A stretch of 50,224 nucleotides of DNA from an uncultured Lachnoanaerobaculum sp. (GCF_938015485.1 NZ_CALLVU010000072.1:1-50224), one strand, 5' to 3'; positions 33,654-43,325 are shown, numbered from the stretch's first letter. Notes: generated by a model not told the origin, from the letters alone. Numbers and translations are program-made.

Positions 33654-34910
33654 ATGAGAAATAGTAGAGAAAACGGTTTATTCGTAGACGTTCCGGACAA
33701 CGAGTGGAATGACTGGAAATGGCAACTTAGAAACAGAATCACAAATGTAGAGAGTTTAAAGAAGTACGTAAAGCTTACCGAGAAGGAAGAAGAAGGTGTA
33801 AAGAGATGCCTTGAGAACTTAAGAATGGCTATCACACCATATTATCTTTCACTTATAGATCTTGATGATGAGAACGATCCTGTAAGAAAGCAGGCAATAC
33901 CTACTGTGTCCGAGCTTCATATAGCTGATGCGGACCTTGCAGATCCTTTACATGAGGATACCGATTCACCTGTTCACGGACTTACACACAGATATCCGGA
34001 CAGAGTATTATTCCTTGTAACAGATCAGTGCTCAATGTATTGCAGACACTGTACAAGAAGAAGATTTGCAGGACAAAACGATACCAGCGTGCCGACATCA
34101 CAGGTGGATGCATGTATTGACTATATCAGAAGACATCCTGAGGTAAGAGACGTACTTCTTTCAGGCGGTGATGCACTTCTTATCAGCGATGAAAAGCTTG
34201 AGTACATCATATCGGAGCTTAGAAAAATAGATCACGTTGAGATTGTAAGAATCGGTTCAAGAACACCTGTTGTTATGCCGCAAAGAATTACACCTGAGCT
34301 TGTAAATATGCTTAAGAAATATCATCCGATTTGGCTCAATACACATTTCAATCATCCTAGCGAGATTACAAAAGAATCTGCAGAAGCTTGTGCAAGACTT
34401 GCAGATGCAGGTATCCCTTTAGGAAATCAGACAGTTCTTTTAGCAGGCGTAAATGACTGTGTACATGTAATGACAGATTTGGTTCATGAGCTTGTAAAGA
34501 TCAGAGTAAGACCTTACTACATCTATCAGTGTGACCTTTCACAGGGACTTGAGCACTTCAGAACGCCGGTTTCAAAGGGTATTGAGATTATAGAAGGACT
34601 TAGAGGACATACATCAGGATATTGTGTTCCTACATTCGTTGTTGACGCACCGGGAGGCGGCGGAAAGACACCTGTTATGCCTAACTATGTTATTTCACAG
34701 AGTCCTGGCAAGGTAATACTTAGAAATTATGAAGGTGTTATCACAACATATACGGAGCCTGAGCATTATGAGAATCATTGCAACTGTGATGTTTGCAAGG
34801 GCAAGAGAGAAAAGCAGTTAGGCGGTGTGGCAGGACTTGAGCAAGGAAATGCTATGACAATTGAACCGGCTGATTTGGCAAGATTTAGAAGATCACATGA
34901 GAAAAAATAG
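33654..34910 (+). CDS. kamA: L-lysine 2,3-aminomutase
   Basis: 418 residues, radical SAM and PLP enzyme converting L-lysine to L-beta-lysine, the first step of the pathway. The cluster motif is C126-x3-C130-x2-C133 (CSMYCRHC). The PLP region has PGGGGKTPVMPNYV, whose lysine corresponds to the PLP-binding lysine of characterised enzymes. The C-terminal CNCDVCKGK fits the zinc-binding end of the tetrameric clostridial enzyme. The ribosome binding site is AAGGGGA. Confidence 0.97.
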   Translation: MRNSRENGLFVDVPDNEWNDWKWQLRNRITNVESLKKYVKLTEKEEEGVKRCLENLRMAITPYYLSLIDLDDENDPVRKQAIPTVSELHIADADLADPLHEDTDSPVHGLTHRYPDRVLFLVTDQCSMYCRHCTRRRFAGQNDTSVPTSQVDACIDYIRRHPEVRDVLLSGGDALLISDEKLEYIISELRKIDHVEIVRIGSRTPVVMPQRITPELVNMLKKYHPIWLNTHFNHPSEITKESAEACARLADAGIPLGNQTVLLAGVNDCVHVMTDLVHELVKIRVRPYYIYQCDLSQGLEHFRTPVSKGIEIIEGLRGHTSGYCVPTFVVDAPGGGGKTPVMPNYVISQSPGKVILRNYEGVITTYTEPEHYENHCNCDVCKGKREKQLGGVAGLEQGNAMTIEPADLARFRRSHEKK

Positions 34911-34921
34911 GAGATAAAAAC

Positions 34922-36481
34922 ATGAGTAAACTTGGACTTGATCAAAGTTTAATCTCTAAAGCTAGAAATAGTGCAAAAAATGTTGCGCTGGATGTCCAAG
35001 CCTTTATTGATGAACATACTACAGTAGCTGTAGAGAGAACGGTATGCAGACTTTTAGGGATTGACGGAGTAAACAGCGTGGAGGTTCCGCTACCGAATGT
35101 GGTAGTGGACCACATGGTGGAACATAAGCTTCTTCCGATGGGTGCGGCATTCATGATTGGAAATGCAATGCTGGAGCTGTCACTCACACCGAATGAGATA
35201 GCACATGGTATCGACAAAGGTGAGATAGATTTATCAAAGTTAAAGATTCATTCATCAAAGGAAATTGAGGATGCAATCGCACCTGTAGCAAAGACTATGG
35301 TGGACAGAATTCAGGTAAATGTTGATAAAAGAAATGAATACTTGGCAGAGTTTGGAGATACAAAAGGTCCGTACATATATTTGATTGTTGCAACAGGAAA
35401 TATATATGAGGATATCACACAGGCGGTAGCAGCTGCAAAGCAGGGAGCCGATATAATAGCCGTTATAAGAACCACAGGACAGAGCCTTCTTGACTATGTT
35501 CCGTACGGTGCCACAACAGAAGGATTCGGCGGTACATATGCTACACAGGAAAACTTCAAGCTTATGAGAAAGGCACTTGACGAGGTAGGTGAAAAAGAGC
35601 ACAGATATATAAGACTGTGTAACTACTGTTCAGGACTTTGTATGCCTGAGATAGCGGCAATGGGTGCTATGGAAAGACTTGACGTAATGCTTAATGACGC
35701 ACTCTACGGAATTCTTTTCAGAGATATAAATATGCAAAGAACATTGATTGATCAGTATTTCTCAAGAATCATCAACGGATTTGCAGGTGTTATAATAAAT
35801 ACAGGTGAGGACAACTACCTCACTACGGCAGATGCTATAGAAGAAGCACATACAGTACTTGCATCACAGTTTTTGAATGAGCAGTTCGCTCTTGAAGCCG
35901 GATTGCCGCCTGAGCAGCAGGGTCTCGGTCACGCATTTGAGATTTCACCTGATGCGGAGAACGGATTCTTATTTGAACTTGCACAGGCACAGATGGCAAG
36001 AGAAATCTTCCCTAATGCACCTCTTAAATATATGCCTCCTACAAAGTTCATGACAGGAAATATCTTCCGCGGTCATGTACAGGATGCACTCTTTAATATG
36101 GTGACCATACTTACACATCAAAAGATACATCTTCTCGGAATGATGACAGAGGCTATACATACTCCGTTTATGTCTGACAGAGCGCTTGCAATAGAAAATG
36201 CACAGTATATCTTCAGAACAATGAAGGATTTGGGAGAGGAAATCGAGTTCAAGGAAAACGGTATCATTAGAAACAGAGCAAATGAAGTCCTTACAAAGGC
36301 TGCAAATCTTTTATCGGATATTGAGACACAGGGATTGTTTGCTACACTTGAAAAGGGAACATTTGCAGATATAAAGAGACCTTTCAACGGAGGTAAGGGA
36401 TTAGACGGAGTCGTTGTAAAAGATAGTGTATACTTCAACCCATTTATTCCTCTTATGAAGAAGGAGGTAAAAGATGAGTAG
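34922..36481 (+). CDS. kamD: Lysine 5,6-aminomutase alpha subunit
   Basis: 519 residues, the full length of the alpha subunit, with a TIM barrel that binds PLP phosphate and adenosylcobalamin. It moves the terminal amino group of beta-lysine (or D-lysine) from C6 to C5, giving 3,5-diaminohexanoate. Start MSKLGLDQSLISKARNSAKN is typical. The 3' end overlaps kamE by eight bases, which fits 1:1 synthesis of the two subunits. Confidence 0.96.
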   Translation: MSKLGLDQSLISKARNSAKNVALDVQAFIDEHTTVAVERTVCRLLGIDGVNSVEVPLPNVVVDHMVEHKLLPMGAAFMIGNAMLELSLTPNEIAHGIDKGEIDLSKLKIHSSKEIEDAIAPVAKTMVDRIQVNVDKRNEYLAEFGDTKGPYIYLIVATGNIYEDITQAVAAAKQGADIIAVIRTTGQSLLDYVPYGATTEGFGGTYATQENFKLMRKALDEVGEKEHRYIRLCNYCSGLCMPEIAAMGAMERLDVMLNDALYGILFRDINMQRTLIDQYFSRIINGFAGVIINTGEDNYLTTADAIEEAHTVLASQFLNEQFALEAGLPPEQQGLGHAFEISPDAENGFLFELAQAQMAREIFPNAPLKYMPPTKFMTGNIFRGHVQDALFNMVTILTHQKIHLLGMMTEAIHTPFMSDRALAIENAQYIFRTMKDLGEEIEFKENGIIRNRANEVLTKAANLLSDIETQGLFATLEKGTFADIKRPFNGGKGLDGVVVKDSVYFNPFIPLMKKEVKDE

Positions 36482-37265
36482 CGGTTTATATAATCTAAAT
36501 AAGGTCGACTTTGATAAGACACTTGACCTTACAAAGGTAAAGGCTTACGGCGATACCATGAACGACGGTAAGGTTCAGGTCAGCTTTACACTTCCCATAA
36601 AGAATGATGAGAGAGGTGAAGAGGCTGCAAGAATACTTGCAAAGAAAATGGGACTTTCAGATGTCAATGTGGCATACAGAAGATCACTTGATGCCGAGTT
36701 TACATTTTTCGTGGTTTATGGTAGCTTAGTACATAGTGTTGATTATACAAATATTCATGTGCAGACAGTTGAAGAAGAGACAATGAGCATGGAAGAGGTC
36801 AATGAATTTATCAAAGAGAACTTCCACAGAAAGATAGTTGTTGTCGGAGCTTCCACAGGTACAGATGCACATACTGTAGGAATAGATGCTATAATGAACA
36901 GAAAAGGTTTTGCCGGACACTACGGACTTGAGAGATATGAGATGATTGATGCATATAACTTAGGTGCACAGGTTACAAATGAAGAGTTCATAGAAAAGGC
37001 AAGAGAACTTAATGCAGACGTATTACTGGTTTCACAGACAGTCACACAAAAGGATATTCATATAAAGAATCTTACAAATCTTGTAGAACTTTTGGAGGCT
37101 GAAGACCTTAGAGATAAGTATATTCTCATATGTGGAGGTGCAAGAATCACTTATGAGCTTGCTAAGGAACTTGGATATGATGCCGGATTCGGAACCGGAA
37201 AGTTTGCAGACGATGTAGCAACATTTGCTGTTACAGAAATGGTAAAAAGAGGCTTAGGCAAGTAA
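36474..37265 (+). CDS. kamE: Lysine 5,6-aminomutase beta subunit
   Basis: 263 residues. The cobalamin-binding motif D131-x-H133-x-x-G136 (DAHTVG) is intact, with H133 as the lower axial cobalt ligand. K144 (MNRK) matches the lysine that forms the internal aldimine with PLP in the characterised clostridial enzyme. The N-terminal dimerisation region precedes a Rossmann-like B12 domain. The ribosome binding site (AAGGAGG) is inside kamD. Confidence 0.97.
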   Translation: MSSGLYNLNKVDFDKTLDLTKVKAYGDTMNDGKVQVSFTLPIKNDERGEEAARILAKKMGLSDVNVAYRRSLDAEFTFFVVYGSLVHSVDYTNIHVQTVEEETMSMEEVNEFIKENFHRKIVVVGASTGTDAHTVGIDAIMNRKGFAGHYGLERYEMIDAYNLGAQVTNEEFIEKARELNADVLLVSQTVTQKDIHIKNLTNLVELLEAEDLRDKYILICGGARITYELAKELGYDAGFGTGKFADDVATFAVTEMVKRGLGK

Positions 37266-37275
37266 AGGAGTAAAA

Positions 37276-37800
37276 ATGACAGGACTTATTCACGTATACG
37301 AAGGCGACGGTAAAGGAAAGACAACTGCAGCTGTAGGGCTGGCGGTAAGATGTGCAGGTAGCGGCAGAAAAGTCCTGTTTACACAATTTTTAAAAAGTGA
37401 TACTTCAAACGAGCTGAAGGTGCTTAGAAAAATAGATAATATAGAAGTTTATACAAAAAAAACTAATTTTGGATTTACATTTAATATGACTGATGCTGAG
37501 AAACTTAAAGCAAAAGAGTTTTTCACAAATCATTTAAAAGACATTATTCATCTTGCCGCTGAAGGTAAATATGACTTGGTGGTAATGGATGAGGTAATAG
37601 ATGCTTACAATCTTGATATGGTGGATCATGATACATTGACGGATTTTCTTAAATCCCGCCCTGAAAATCTTGAAATTGTCATGACCGGACGAAATCCTAA
37701 GAATGAGATAGCAGAGCTTGCTGATTATTTTACACACTTTCAAAAAGTTAAGCATCCGTTTGACAAGGGGCAAAGGGCCCGTGTCGGTATAGAAATGTAA
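37276..37800 (+). CDS. cobO: Corrinoid (cob(I)alamin) adenosyltransferase, CobA/BtuR type
   Basis: 174 residues with the P-loop GDGKGKTTAAVGLAVR near the N-terminus and the Walker B-like VVMDEVIDAYN. It transfers adenosyl from ATP to cob(I)alamin or a corrinoid. Directly after kamE, it is best read as the local source of the adenosylcobalamin that KamDE needs. No other B12 synthesis genes are in the window. The BtuR/CobA and CobO names cover the same family. Confidence 0.92.
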   Translation: MTGLIHVYEGDGKGKTTAAVGLAVRCAGSGRKVLFTQFLKSDTSNELKVLRKIDNIEVYTKKTNFGFTFNMTDAEKLKAKEFFTNHLKDIIHLAAEGKYDLVVMDEVIDAYNLDMVDHDTLTDFLKSRPENLEIVMTGRNPKNEIAELADYFTHFQKVKHPFDKGQRARVGIEM

Positions 37801-37815
37801 AAGAGAGGAAACGGT

Positions 37816-39524
37816 ATGAATAGTGGGAATGACACTTGTAAACCGAGGTTTTTTAGAGATAAAAAATCATACGTGCTATGTTTAGCATTGTTTATTGCAG
37901 TTATGTGTCCGATGGTTGTCTTTGGAGCGGAGGCGGAAGCACCGAAGCCTGCTCTGTATGCAACGTTTTGGTCACTGGTACCGCCGCTTGTAGCTATCGT
38001 GCTTGCACTTATAAGTAAGGAAGTATACAGTTCACTTGCAATCGGATTGATTTTCGGCGGTATGTTGGCATCAGGGTTTAACTTTGAAGGAACTATGAAG
38101 GCGGTATTTGAGCAAGGTATGGTTTCAGTACTGTCAAGCAGCTACAATGTAGGTATTTTGATTTTCCTTGTTATTTTGGGAATGGTTGTTGCACTTATGA
38201 ACAAGACAGGAGGTTCGGATGCCTTCGGTAAATGGGCTTCTAAAAGAATCAAGACCAGAGTAGGTGCACAATTTACATCAATATTGCTTGGATGCCTTAT
38301 CTTTATTGACGACTATTTCAACTGCCTTACAGTAGGTAGTGTTATGAGACCTATTACAGATAAGCATCAGGTTTCAAGAGCAAAGTTGGCATATTTGATA
38401 GATGCTACAGCGGCTCCTGTATGTATTATTTCACCTATTTCATCGTGGGCAGCGGCAGTTACCGGCTGCTGCGTGACGCGTTGGCGCTCGCGGAGGCGAC
38501 CGGGGGAGCGGCAGTTACCGGCTTTGTTGACGGTGAAGACGGATTCGGACTTTTTGTAAAGGCCATCCCTTTCAACTACTATGCGCTTCTTACAATTGTA
38601 ATGATGCTTGTAATAACATTCTGGAAGTTTGACTTCGGTCCTATGAAGGTTCATGAAGATAACGCAATGAAGGGTGATCTCTTTACAACAGGAGAAGAGA
38701 AGTTTGAGGAGCTTGACAGAGGATGCCATAAGGACGGCAAACTTGTAGATATGCTCTTCCCGATCATTTCACTTATTGTTTGCTGTGTAGTAGGTATGCT
38801 TTACACAGGTGGAATATTCAGTGGCGCAAGCGTTGTGGAAGCTTTCTCAAATTGTGACGCTTCAGTAGGTCTTTCAATGGGTAGCTCTATAGCACTTATT
38901 GTCACATTGATATTCTATATTTCAAGAAGATCACTTAAGTTTACAGAATGTATGGATTGCTTACCTGCAGGATTTAAGGCAATGGTTCCTGCAATACTTA
39001 TTCTTACATTTGCGTGGTCATTGAAAGCTATCACAGATGTACTTGGTGCAAAGCAGTTCGTAGCCGCTATGATGGAGCATTCGGCAACAGGAATGCAGAT
39101 ACTCCTTCCGGCAATCATATTCGTTGTTGCAGTTTGCCTCGCATTCTCAACAGGAACATCATGGGGAACATTCGGTATCCTTATTCCTATAGTTGTTGCG
39201 GTATTTGCAGGCAAGGATCAGCAGATGATGATAATCTCAATCTCATCATGTATGGCAGGTGCTGTTTGCGGTGACCACTGTTCACCTATTTCAGATACGA
39301 CCATTATGGCGAGTGCCGGTGCACAGTCAAATCACATCAACCACGTAAATACACAGTTACCATATGCAATGTTGGTTGCAGCGGTATCATTTGTAAGCTA
39401 TATAATCGCAGCTTTTGTAAGAAATGTGGTTATATCACTTATAATCGCGGTAGCATTGATGGTAGGTGTACTGTTCATTATCAAAAAAGTTACATCTAAA
39501 CAAGGTGTAGCAAACGCAGCTTAA
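37816..39524 (+). pseudogene. NhaC-family transporter, frame broken by a 56-base duplication
   Basis: The first frame starts at 37816 (after AGAGAGGAAA) and stops at 38559. The second frame continues the same protein from within the insertion to 39524. Removing one 56-base unit (38451-38506) restores one frame of about 550 residues, reading SSWAAAVTGFVDGEDGF across the join. The protein has a signal-like N-terminus and about 11-12 membrane segments, with IDDYFNCLTVGSVMRP and CSPISDTTIMAS motifs of NhaC-type transporters. In lysine fermentation operons such a transporter is thought to handle lysine or Na+/H+ exchange. As read, only a truncated product of 247 residues would be made. An assembly error is possible. 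Confidence 0.85.
38451..38523 (+). repeat. Direct repeat (17 bases) around a 39-base GC-rich segment
   Basis: AGCGGCAGTTACCGGCT occurs perfectly at 38451-38467 and 38507-38523, a period of 56. Between them 38468-38506 is about 79% G+C, starting GCTGCGTGACGCG and ending in GGGGG, inside a gene of ordinary low GC. It has no inverted-repeat ends and no homology to the flanking gene. The 56-base length shifts the frame. Confidence 0.92.
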
Positions 39525-39533
39525 TAAAAACTT

Positions 39534-39564
39534 CCCTCAATCCCATAAAGGTTGAGGGATTTTT
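39534..39564 (+). terminator. Terminator of the lysine fermentation operon
   Basis: CCCTCAA (39534-39540) and TTGAGGG (39552-39558) form the stem, followed by ATTTTTC. It lies ten bases after the transporter stop. Confidence 0.8.
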
Positions 39565-39618
39565 CACTTTGTGATACTCTTATATAAGAAGCTTAATGGT
39601 ATCATACAGGAGGTGTTG

Positions 39619-39804
39619 ATGGAAAAATCAGATGAAAGACTGAATACTTTTATAATTTTTGCAGTTTTTATGGTGACATTGTTGTTTGCAGCAAGAGTTA
39701 TTTCACTTGTACTAAGTCAGCATATAAACTTCAGAATGAGGTTGGCTTTTGACTTTAAGACCAAAGGACAAAATGATAAAAGAAAGATTGAAGATAAGAA
39801 ATAA
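39619..39804 (+). CDS. Small single-pass membrane protein, unknown
   Basis: 61 residues from ATG 39619, which follows the strong site CAGGAGGTG; an earlier in-frame ATG would add 16 residues over that site. A short charged N-terminus, one hydrophobic helix (about residues 10-30, IIFAVFMVTLLFAARVISLVL) and a basic cytoplasmic tail (KGQNDKRKIEDKK). I do not recognise a family. It lies alone between two terminators. The good ribosome binding site supports it being real. Confidence 0.6.
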   Translation: MEKSDERLNTFIIFAVFMVTLLFAARVISLVLSQHINFRMRLAFDFKTKGQNDKRKIEDKK

Positions 39805-39806
39805 TA

Positions 39807-39837
39807 AAAGGCTGTCACTTTGATGTGGCGGCCTTTT
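39807..39837. terminator. Bidirectional terminator between the small membrane protein and the DUF697 gene
   Basis: AAAGGCTGTCAC pairs with GTGGCGGCCTTT (two G-T wobbles), with TTTT after it on the plus strand and TTTTATTATT on the minus strand. It serves both converging genes. Confidence 0.7.
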
Positions 39838-39851
39838 AACTTTGCCGAAAT

Positions 39852-40310
39852 TTACTTTAGGTCTATATAATTTTTGGAAAACAGCTTTCCTATATCTTTT
39901 ACAGCCGAGGATATATTGTCAGGTTGTTCACCGATTGAGATTTTATAAAAATCTTCTGAAACTATCTTACCGAGAGCGGTTGTAACGGCACCTGCTGTAG
40001 CGCTTGCAACCACGCCTCCGGCTATAGCTCCGGCACCGGGAATCGCATTAATCAAATTTGCAAATACGGCTCTGCCTACAGTCTGTGCCGTCATAATATT
40101 TAGAACCGATTTGGCGGCGGATTCACTTATAGTCAGGTCAAAAACCTTTCCGAGTGCAATAACCATTCCTACCTGAGCGGCTGTGATAGGTATAGTATCC
40201 GCAAGCGGAATAGGTGCGGCCCCTGCCAAACCGGCGGCAGCCGCCGCCGATGCAATGATTTTGTTACATTTCTGCCTTGTAGCAGTATCCATTTTTACCT
40301 TAGAACCCAT
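39852..40310 (-). CDS. DUF697 (YcjF/EcsC-like) family membrane protein
   Basis: 152 residues. Ala/Gly-rich hydrophobic stretches (ASAAAAAGLAGAAPIPLADTI and AIPGAGAIAGGVVASATAGA) alternate with short amphipathic parts, the pattern of DUF697 proteins that often accompany GTPases. No GTPase gene is adjacent here, so it stands alone. Start after AAGGAG. Function unknown; membrane association is likely. Confidence 0.7.
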   Translation of the reverse strand: MGSKVKMDTATRQKCNKIIASAAAAAGLAGAAPIPLADTIPITAAQVGMVIALGKVFDLTISESAAKSVLNIMTAQTVGRAVFANLINAIPGAGAIAGGVVASATAGAVTTALGKIVSEDFYKISIGEQPDNISSAVKDIGKLFSKNYIDLK

Positions 40311-40387
40311 AAGATACTCCTTATTTTAATTTAGCCGGTGAATATTCTACCGAAAAAGATGCAATAAATGTTTTATATATTTTATTC

Positions 40388-41254
40388 TCACCTTTTTAAT
40401 ATCTTCGGCAACAGCTCAGACAATATAAATGAGAATATTATAATAGTACCGCCTGTAAACAGATTCAGTGTAAACGGCTCATGTAGAACCACTATACCCA
40501 TAAATGCCGCCATTACACTCTCAAATGAAAGCAGTATACCGCTTGTGGTAGCTGATACATGCTTCATGCCGTAGAGTATAAGGAAGAACGGCAGTGTAGT
40601 ACAAAGTATAATCAAGTATATAAGTTGGAATCCGTCTCTAAACGTAACATAGAATTTGTGGTCTTTGACAAAGAGCAATACCGCTATAGACAGTATGGCC
40701 GTAGTTGATACCTGCAGTACATTCAAAACACCCGAATCATAACGCCTTGAATATTTTGAAGATATAACAATATAGAGTGCATAAAAAAGTGCGCAAAGTA
40801 TGCAGTAAATATCTCCAAGGTGGAAGCTGCCAAGGTCATTGCCCAGTATAAAAAATACTCCGATCATACATATGATTGAGACTATAATGTCGGAGAGTGA
40901 CGGCCTTTTTCTCATTATCAAAAGGTATGCAAAAGGCAACAGTATGATGTATGATGCGATGATTAGTGACGATCTGGATGTGGTGGTGTATTGCAATCCT
41001 ACAGTAAATGTAAAGAATTCACCGAACAGAAATACTCCCATTATAATACCGGCTTTAAGCATTTCCAAATTTATTTGTAAAAGCCTTTTGTTATAAATAA
41101 CAATAAGTATAAGAGATGCCAAGCCGAATCTTACAACCAGCATCACATATGGCGATACATTGTCTAAGAGCTGTTTTACAAAAATATAGGCGGAAGCCCA
41201 AAAAAAAGTCGCTGTAAACAGTGCAAGAAAAGCTTGTATTTTTTCTTTCTTCAT
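40388..41254 (-). CDS. EamA/DMT family transporter
   Basis: 288 residues from ATG 41254 (MKKEKIQAFLALF) after GGGGGATA; a TTG four codons upstream overlaps that site. Ten hydrophobic segments in two EamA repeats (FFWASAYIFVKQLL and SGILLSFESVMAAFMG). It is distinct in sequence from the EamA protein linked to kamB. Substrate unknown. It stands alone on the minus strand upstream of the DUF697 gene. Confidence 0.87.
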   Translation of the reverse strand: MKKEKIQAFLALFTATFFWASAYIFVKQLLDNVSPYVMLVVRFGLASLILIVIYNKRLLQINLEMLKAGIIMGVFLFGEFFTFTVGLQYTTTSRSSLIIASYIILLPFAYLLIMRKRPSLSDIIVSIICMIGVFFILGNDLGSFHLGDIYCILCALFYALYIVISSKYSRRYDSGVLNVLQVSTTAILSIAVLLFVKDHKFYVTFRDGFQLIYLIILCTTLPFFLILYGMKHVSATTSGILLSFESVMAAFMGIVVLHEPFTLNLFTGGTIIIFSFILSELLPKILKR

Positions 41255-41349
41255 TTTATCCCCCAAATATTAAAAATTTCATACTTATGTTATTATAGAC
41301 TATATGTTGATGAAATGGTAGTAACAGTATGAGTAAAACACCATACGAT

Positions 41350-42288
41350 TTATTTTTCAATTGTAAATTTTGACAGTTCACCACTATAGTATGCTTTACA
41401 AAGATCTATCAGGTATTTTTCCGATTTTGTTAGATATATACCTTTTAGATATGATATGCATCTTGTCCAATATCTGGCAGGGGTAGGGGAAAAGAAAGAT
41501 ATATCATTTGTATCCTTTATATACGATTCCGGTATAAATCCAAGGCAAATCTGTTGCTTTACCATATTTAATACAGTCGGTGTACTTGATGTTACAAATA
41601 AAACTTTCGGATCAAATAAAGCTTCTTTAAAACATAGGTCTATAATATCCCTTATCAATGTATTTGTAGACATAAGTACAAAGTTTTCATTGACTAAACA
41701 GTTTAAGTCAATACATGGATACTTATCATCAGATACAGTATGGATAGATTGTAAAACGGGGTTTGATGAGGGGATACCGATAAGTATTTTCTCAGTTTCC
41801 AAATCTATAAACTCCAGATTATCTTTTACACCGATATCATTTGAGTATATGCTTAATGCTATATCTACTTCTCTATTTAACAGAAGCTGTTCCATAGCCT
41901 TTACCCTTGCCTCAGTAATTTTGAATGTTATATTAGGGTATTTTGCGTGGAAGTAAGGATAAATATTTGCAAACAAAGTTGCACCTTGCTCAGGAGTATA
42001 AGTTAGAGATATCTCACCATAATCCTCGTTAGCTATATCGTGAATTATCCTATAAGTATCTTCCTTCATCTCAATCATTCGTTTAGCGGTACTTATATAT
42101 ATCTTGCCTGCTAATGTCGGTACCATAAAAGGATGCTTTCTTTCAAAGAGCTTTGTATCTAATTCATTTTCAATTTTTAACAGTTGTTGGTTTAGGGCTG
42201 ACTGGGTAATAAAAAGTTTGTTGGCGGCTTTTGAGATATTTCTCTCAGTATCTATAGCTATAATGTATTCTAATTGTTTTAAATCCAT
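41350..42288 (-). CDS. LysR family transcriptional regulator
   Basis: 312 residues. The N-terminal winged helix is typical (MDLKQLEYIIAIDTERNISKAANKLFITQSALNQQLLKIENEL is the LysR pattern, residues 1-43 in outline). The rest is a periplasmic-binding-like effector domain. It is divergent from an aldo-keto reductase gene across 143 bases, the usual arrangement for a LysR regulator and its target. The effector is unknown. Confidence 0.9.
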   Translation of the reverse strand: MDLKQLEYIIAIDTERNISKAANKLFITQSALNQQLLKIENELDTKLFERKHPFMVPTLAGKIYISTAKRMIEMKEDTYRIIHDIANEDYGEISLTYTPEQGATLFANIYPYFHAKYPNITFKITEARVKAMEQLLLNREVDIALSIYSNDIGVKDNLEFIDLETEKILIGIPSSNPVLQSIHTVSDDKYPCIDLNCLVNENFVLMSTNTLIRDIIDLCFKEALFDPKVLFVTSSTPTVLNMVKQQICLGFIPESYIKDTNDISFFSPTPARYWTRCISYLKGIYLTKSEKYLIDLCKAYYSGELSKFTIEK

Positions 42289-42373
42289 ATATACTCCGTT
42301 AATTAGTTTATTTAAGAGAGTATAACATAAAAAAATGATAAAATTAAGTTATATGATAAAATAATATCAATCA

Positions 42374-42401
42374 TTGAATTATTATCTGTAATGGTTATAA
42401 A
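42374..42401 (+). promoter_or_regulatory. Promoter of the aldo-keto reductase gene
   Basis: TTGAAT (42374-42379), a 16-base spacer and TATAAA (42396-42401), 31 bases before the start codon. The AT-rich gap upstream is where the divergent LysR protein would be expected to bind. Confidence 0.5.
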
Positions 42402-42431
42402 ATATGTGTATAAGTAATACAGGAGGTTTTC

Positions 42432-43286
42432 ATGAATAATACTGTAAAATTAAAAAACGGAATAGTTGTACCTGCGCTTGGGCAAGGGACATGGTATCTT
42501 GGTGACAGTAAAGTAAAAAGAAAAGATGAGATAGAAGCTATACAGACAGGTATAGATCTTGGTATGACACTTATAGATACGGCCGAAATGTATGGTAGCG
42601 GTAGAAGTGAGGAATTGGTAGGAGAGGCTATAAAGGATTTTGATAGGGAGAAGCTTTTTTTAGTTTCAAAAGTATTACCAAGTAATGCAAACAGGGCAAA
42701 TATGCGTAGGGCTTGTGAAAACAGCATTAAGAGGATGAAAGTTTCATATCTTGATTTGTATTTGTACCATTGGAGGGGAGGTACTCCGCTAAAAGAAACA
42801 GTTGATTGTCTTGAAGAACTTGTAAACGAAGGATTGATAAAATCTTGGGGTGTATCAAACTTTGATATAGATGATATGGAGGAACTGTACAATATTCCAA
42901 AAGGAAAAAACTGTATGGTTAATCAAGTGCTTTATCATACAGGCTCAAGAGGCATTGAGTACAGCTTGTTACCGTGGATGGTTAAAAACGATATAAACCT
43001 TATGTCATATTGTCCGCTTGCACAGGCAGGAAGTCTTAGAAGAGGGTTGTTTAATTCGGAAGTATTAAAGAAAATAGCAAAAAAATATGAGTGTGATATT
43101 ACACAGGTGATACTTGCATGGAATATTAGAAACGGAAAGACTATAGCAATACCGAGAACAGGTAATAAGGTTCATACCATATTGAATGCAGGTGCTGATA
43201 AAATTTTACTTGATGAGGATGATTTTAAGAAAATTGACAGTGTATTTACACCGCCTACAAGAAAAGAACTGCTTGATATCCAATAG
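42432..43286 (+). CDS. Aldo/keto reductase
   Basis: 284 residues, TIM-barrel NAD(P)H-dependent carbonyl reductase. The catalytic tetrad is visible: Asp in LIDTAEMYG, Tyr in the same motif, Lys in FLVSKVLP, and His in LYLYHWRGG. The cofactor site includes AIPRTGNKVH near residue 240. The start follows AGGAGGT. The likely regulator is the divergent LysR. The substrate is not predictable. Confidence 0.9.
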   Translation: MNNTVKLKNGIVVPALGQGTWYLGDSKVKRKDEIEAIQTGIDLGMTLIDTAEMYGSGRSEELVGEAIKDFDREKLFLVSKVLPSNANRANMRRACENSIKRMKVSYLDLYLYHWRGGTPLKETVDCLEELVNEGLIKSWGVSNFDIDDMEELYNIPKGKNCMVNQVLYHTGSRGIEYSLLPWMVKNDINLMSYCPLAQAGSLRRGLFNSEVLKKIAKKYECDITQVILAWNIRNGKTIAIPRTGNKVHTILNAGADKILLDEDDFKKIDSVFTPPTRKELLDIQ

Positions 43287-43294
43287 TTGAAAAA

Positions 43295-43325
43295 AGCTGC
43301 CACAGTAATGTGACAGCTGATTTTT
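43295..43325. terminator. Bidirectional terminator between AKR and GntP genes
   Basis: AGCTGCCACA (43295-43304) pairs with TGTGACAGCT (43309-43318) with one mismatch, flanked by AAAAA on the left and TTTTT on the right. Confidence 0.75.

Noticed and set aside
38421..39524. Separate second transporter gene starting at the internal ATG 38421
   Set aside because: There is no ribosome binding site, and the frame before the repeat is out-of-frame sequence of the same transporter; it is the second half of one broken gene.
40368..40574. ORFs opposite the EamA and GntP genes
   Set aside because: These and similar opposite-strand frames follow the codon structure of the real membrane-protein genes and lack ribosome binding sites.
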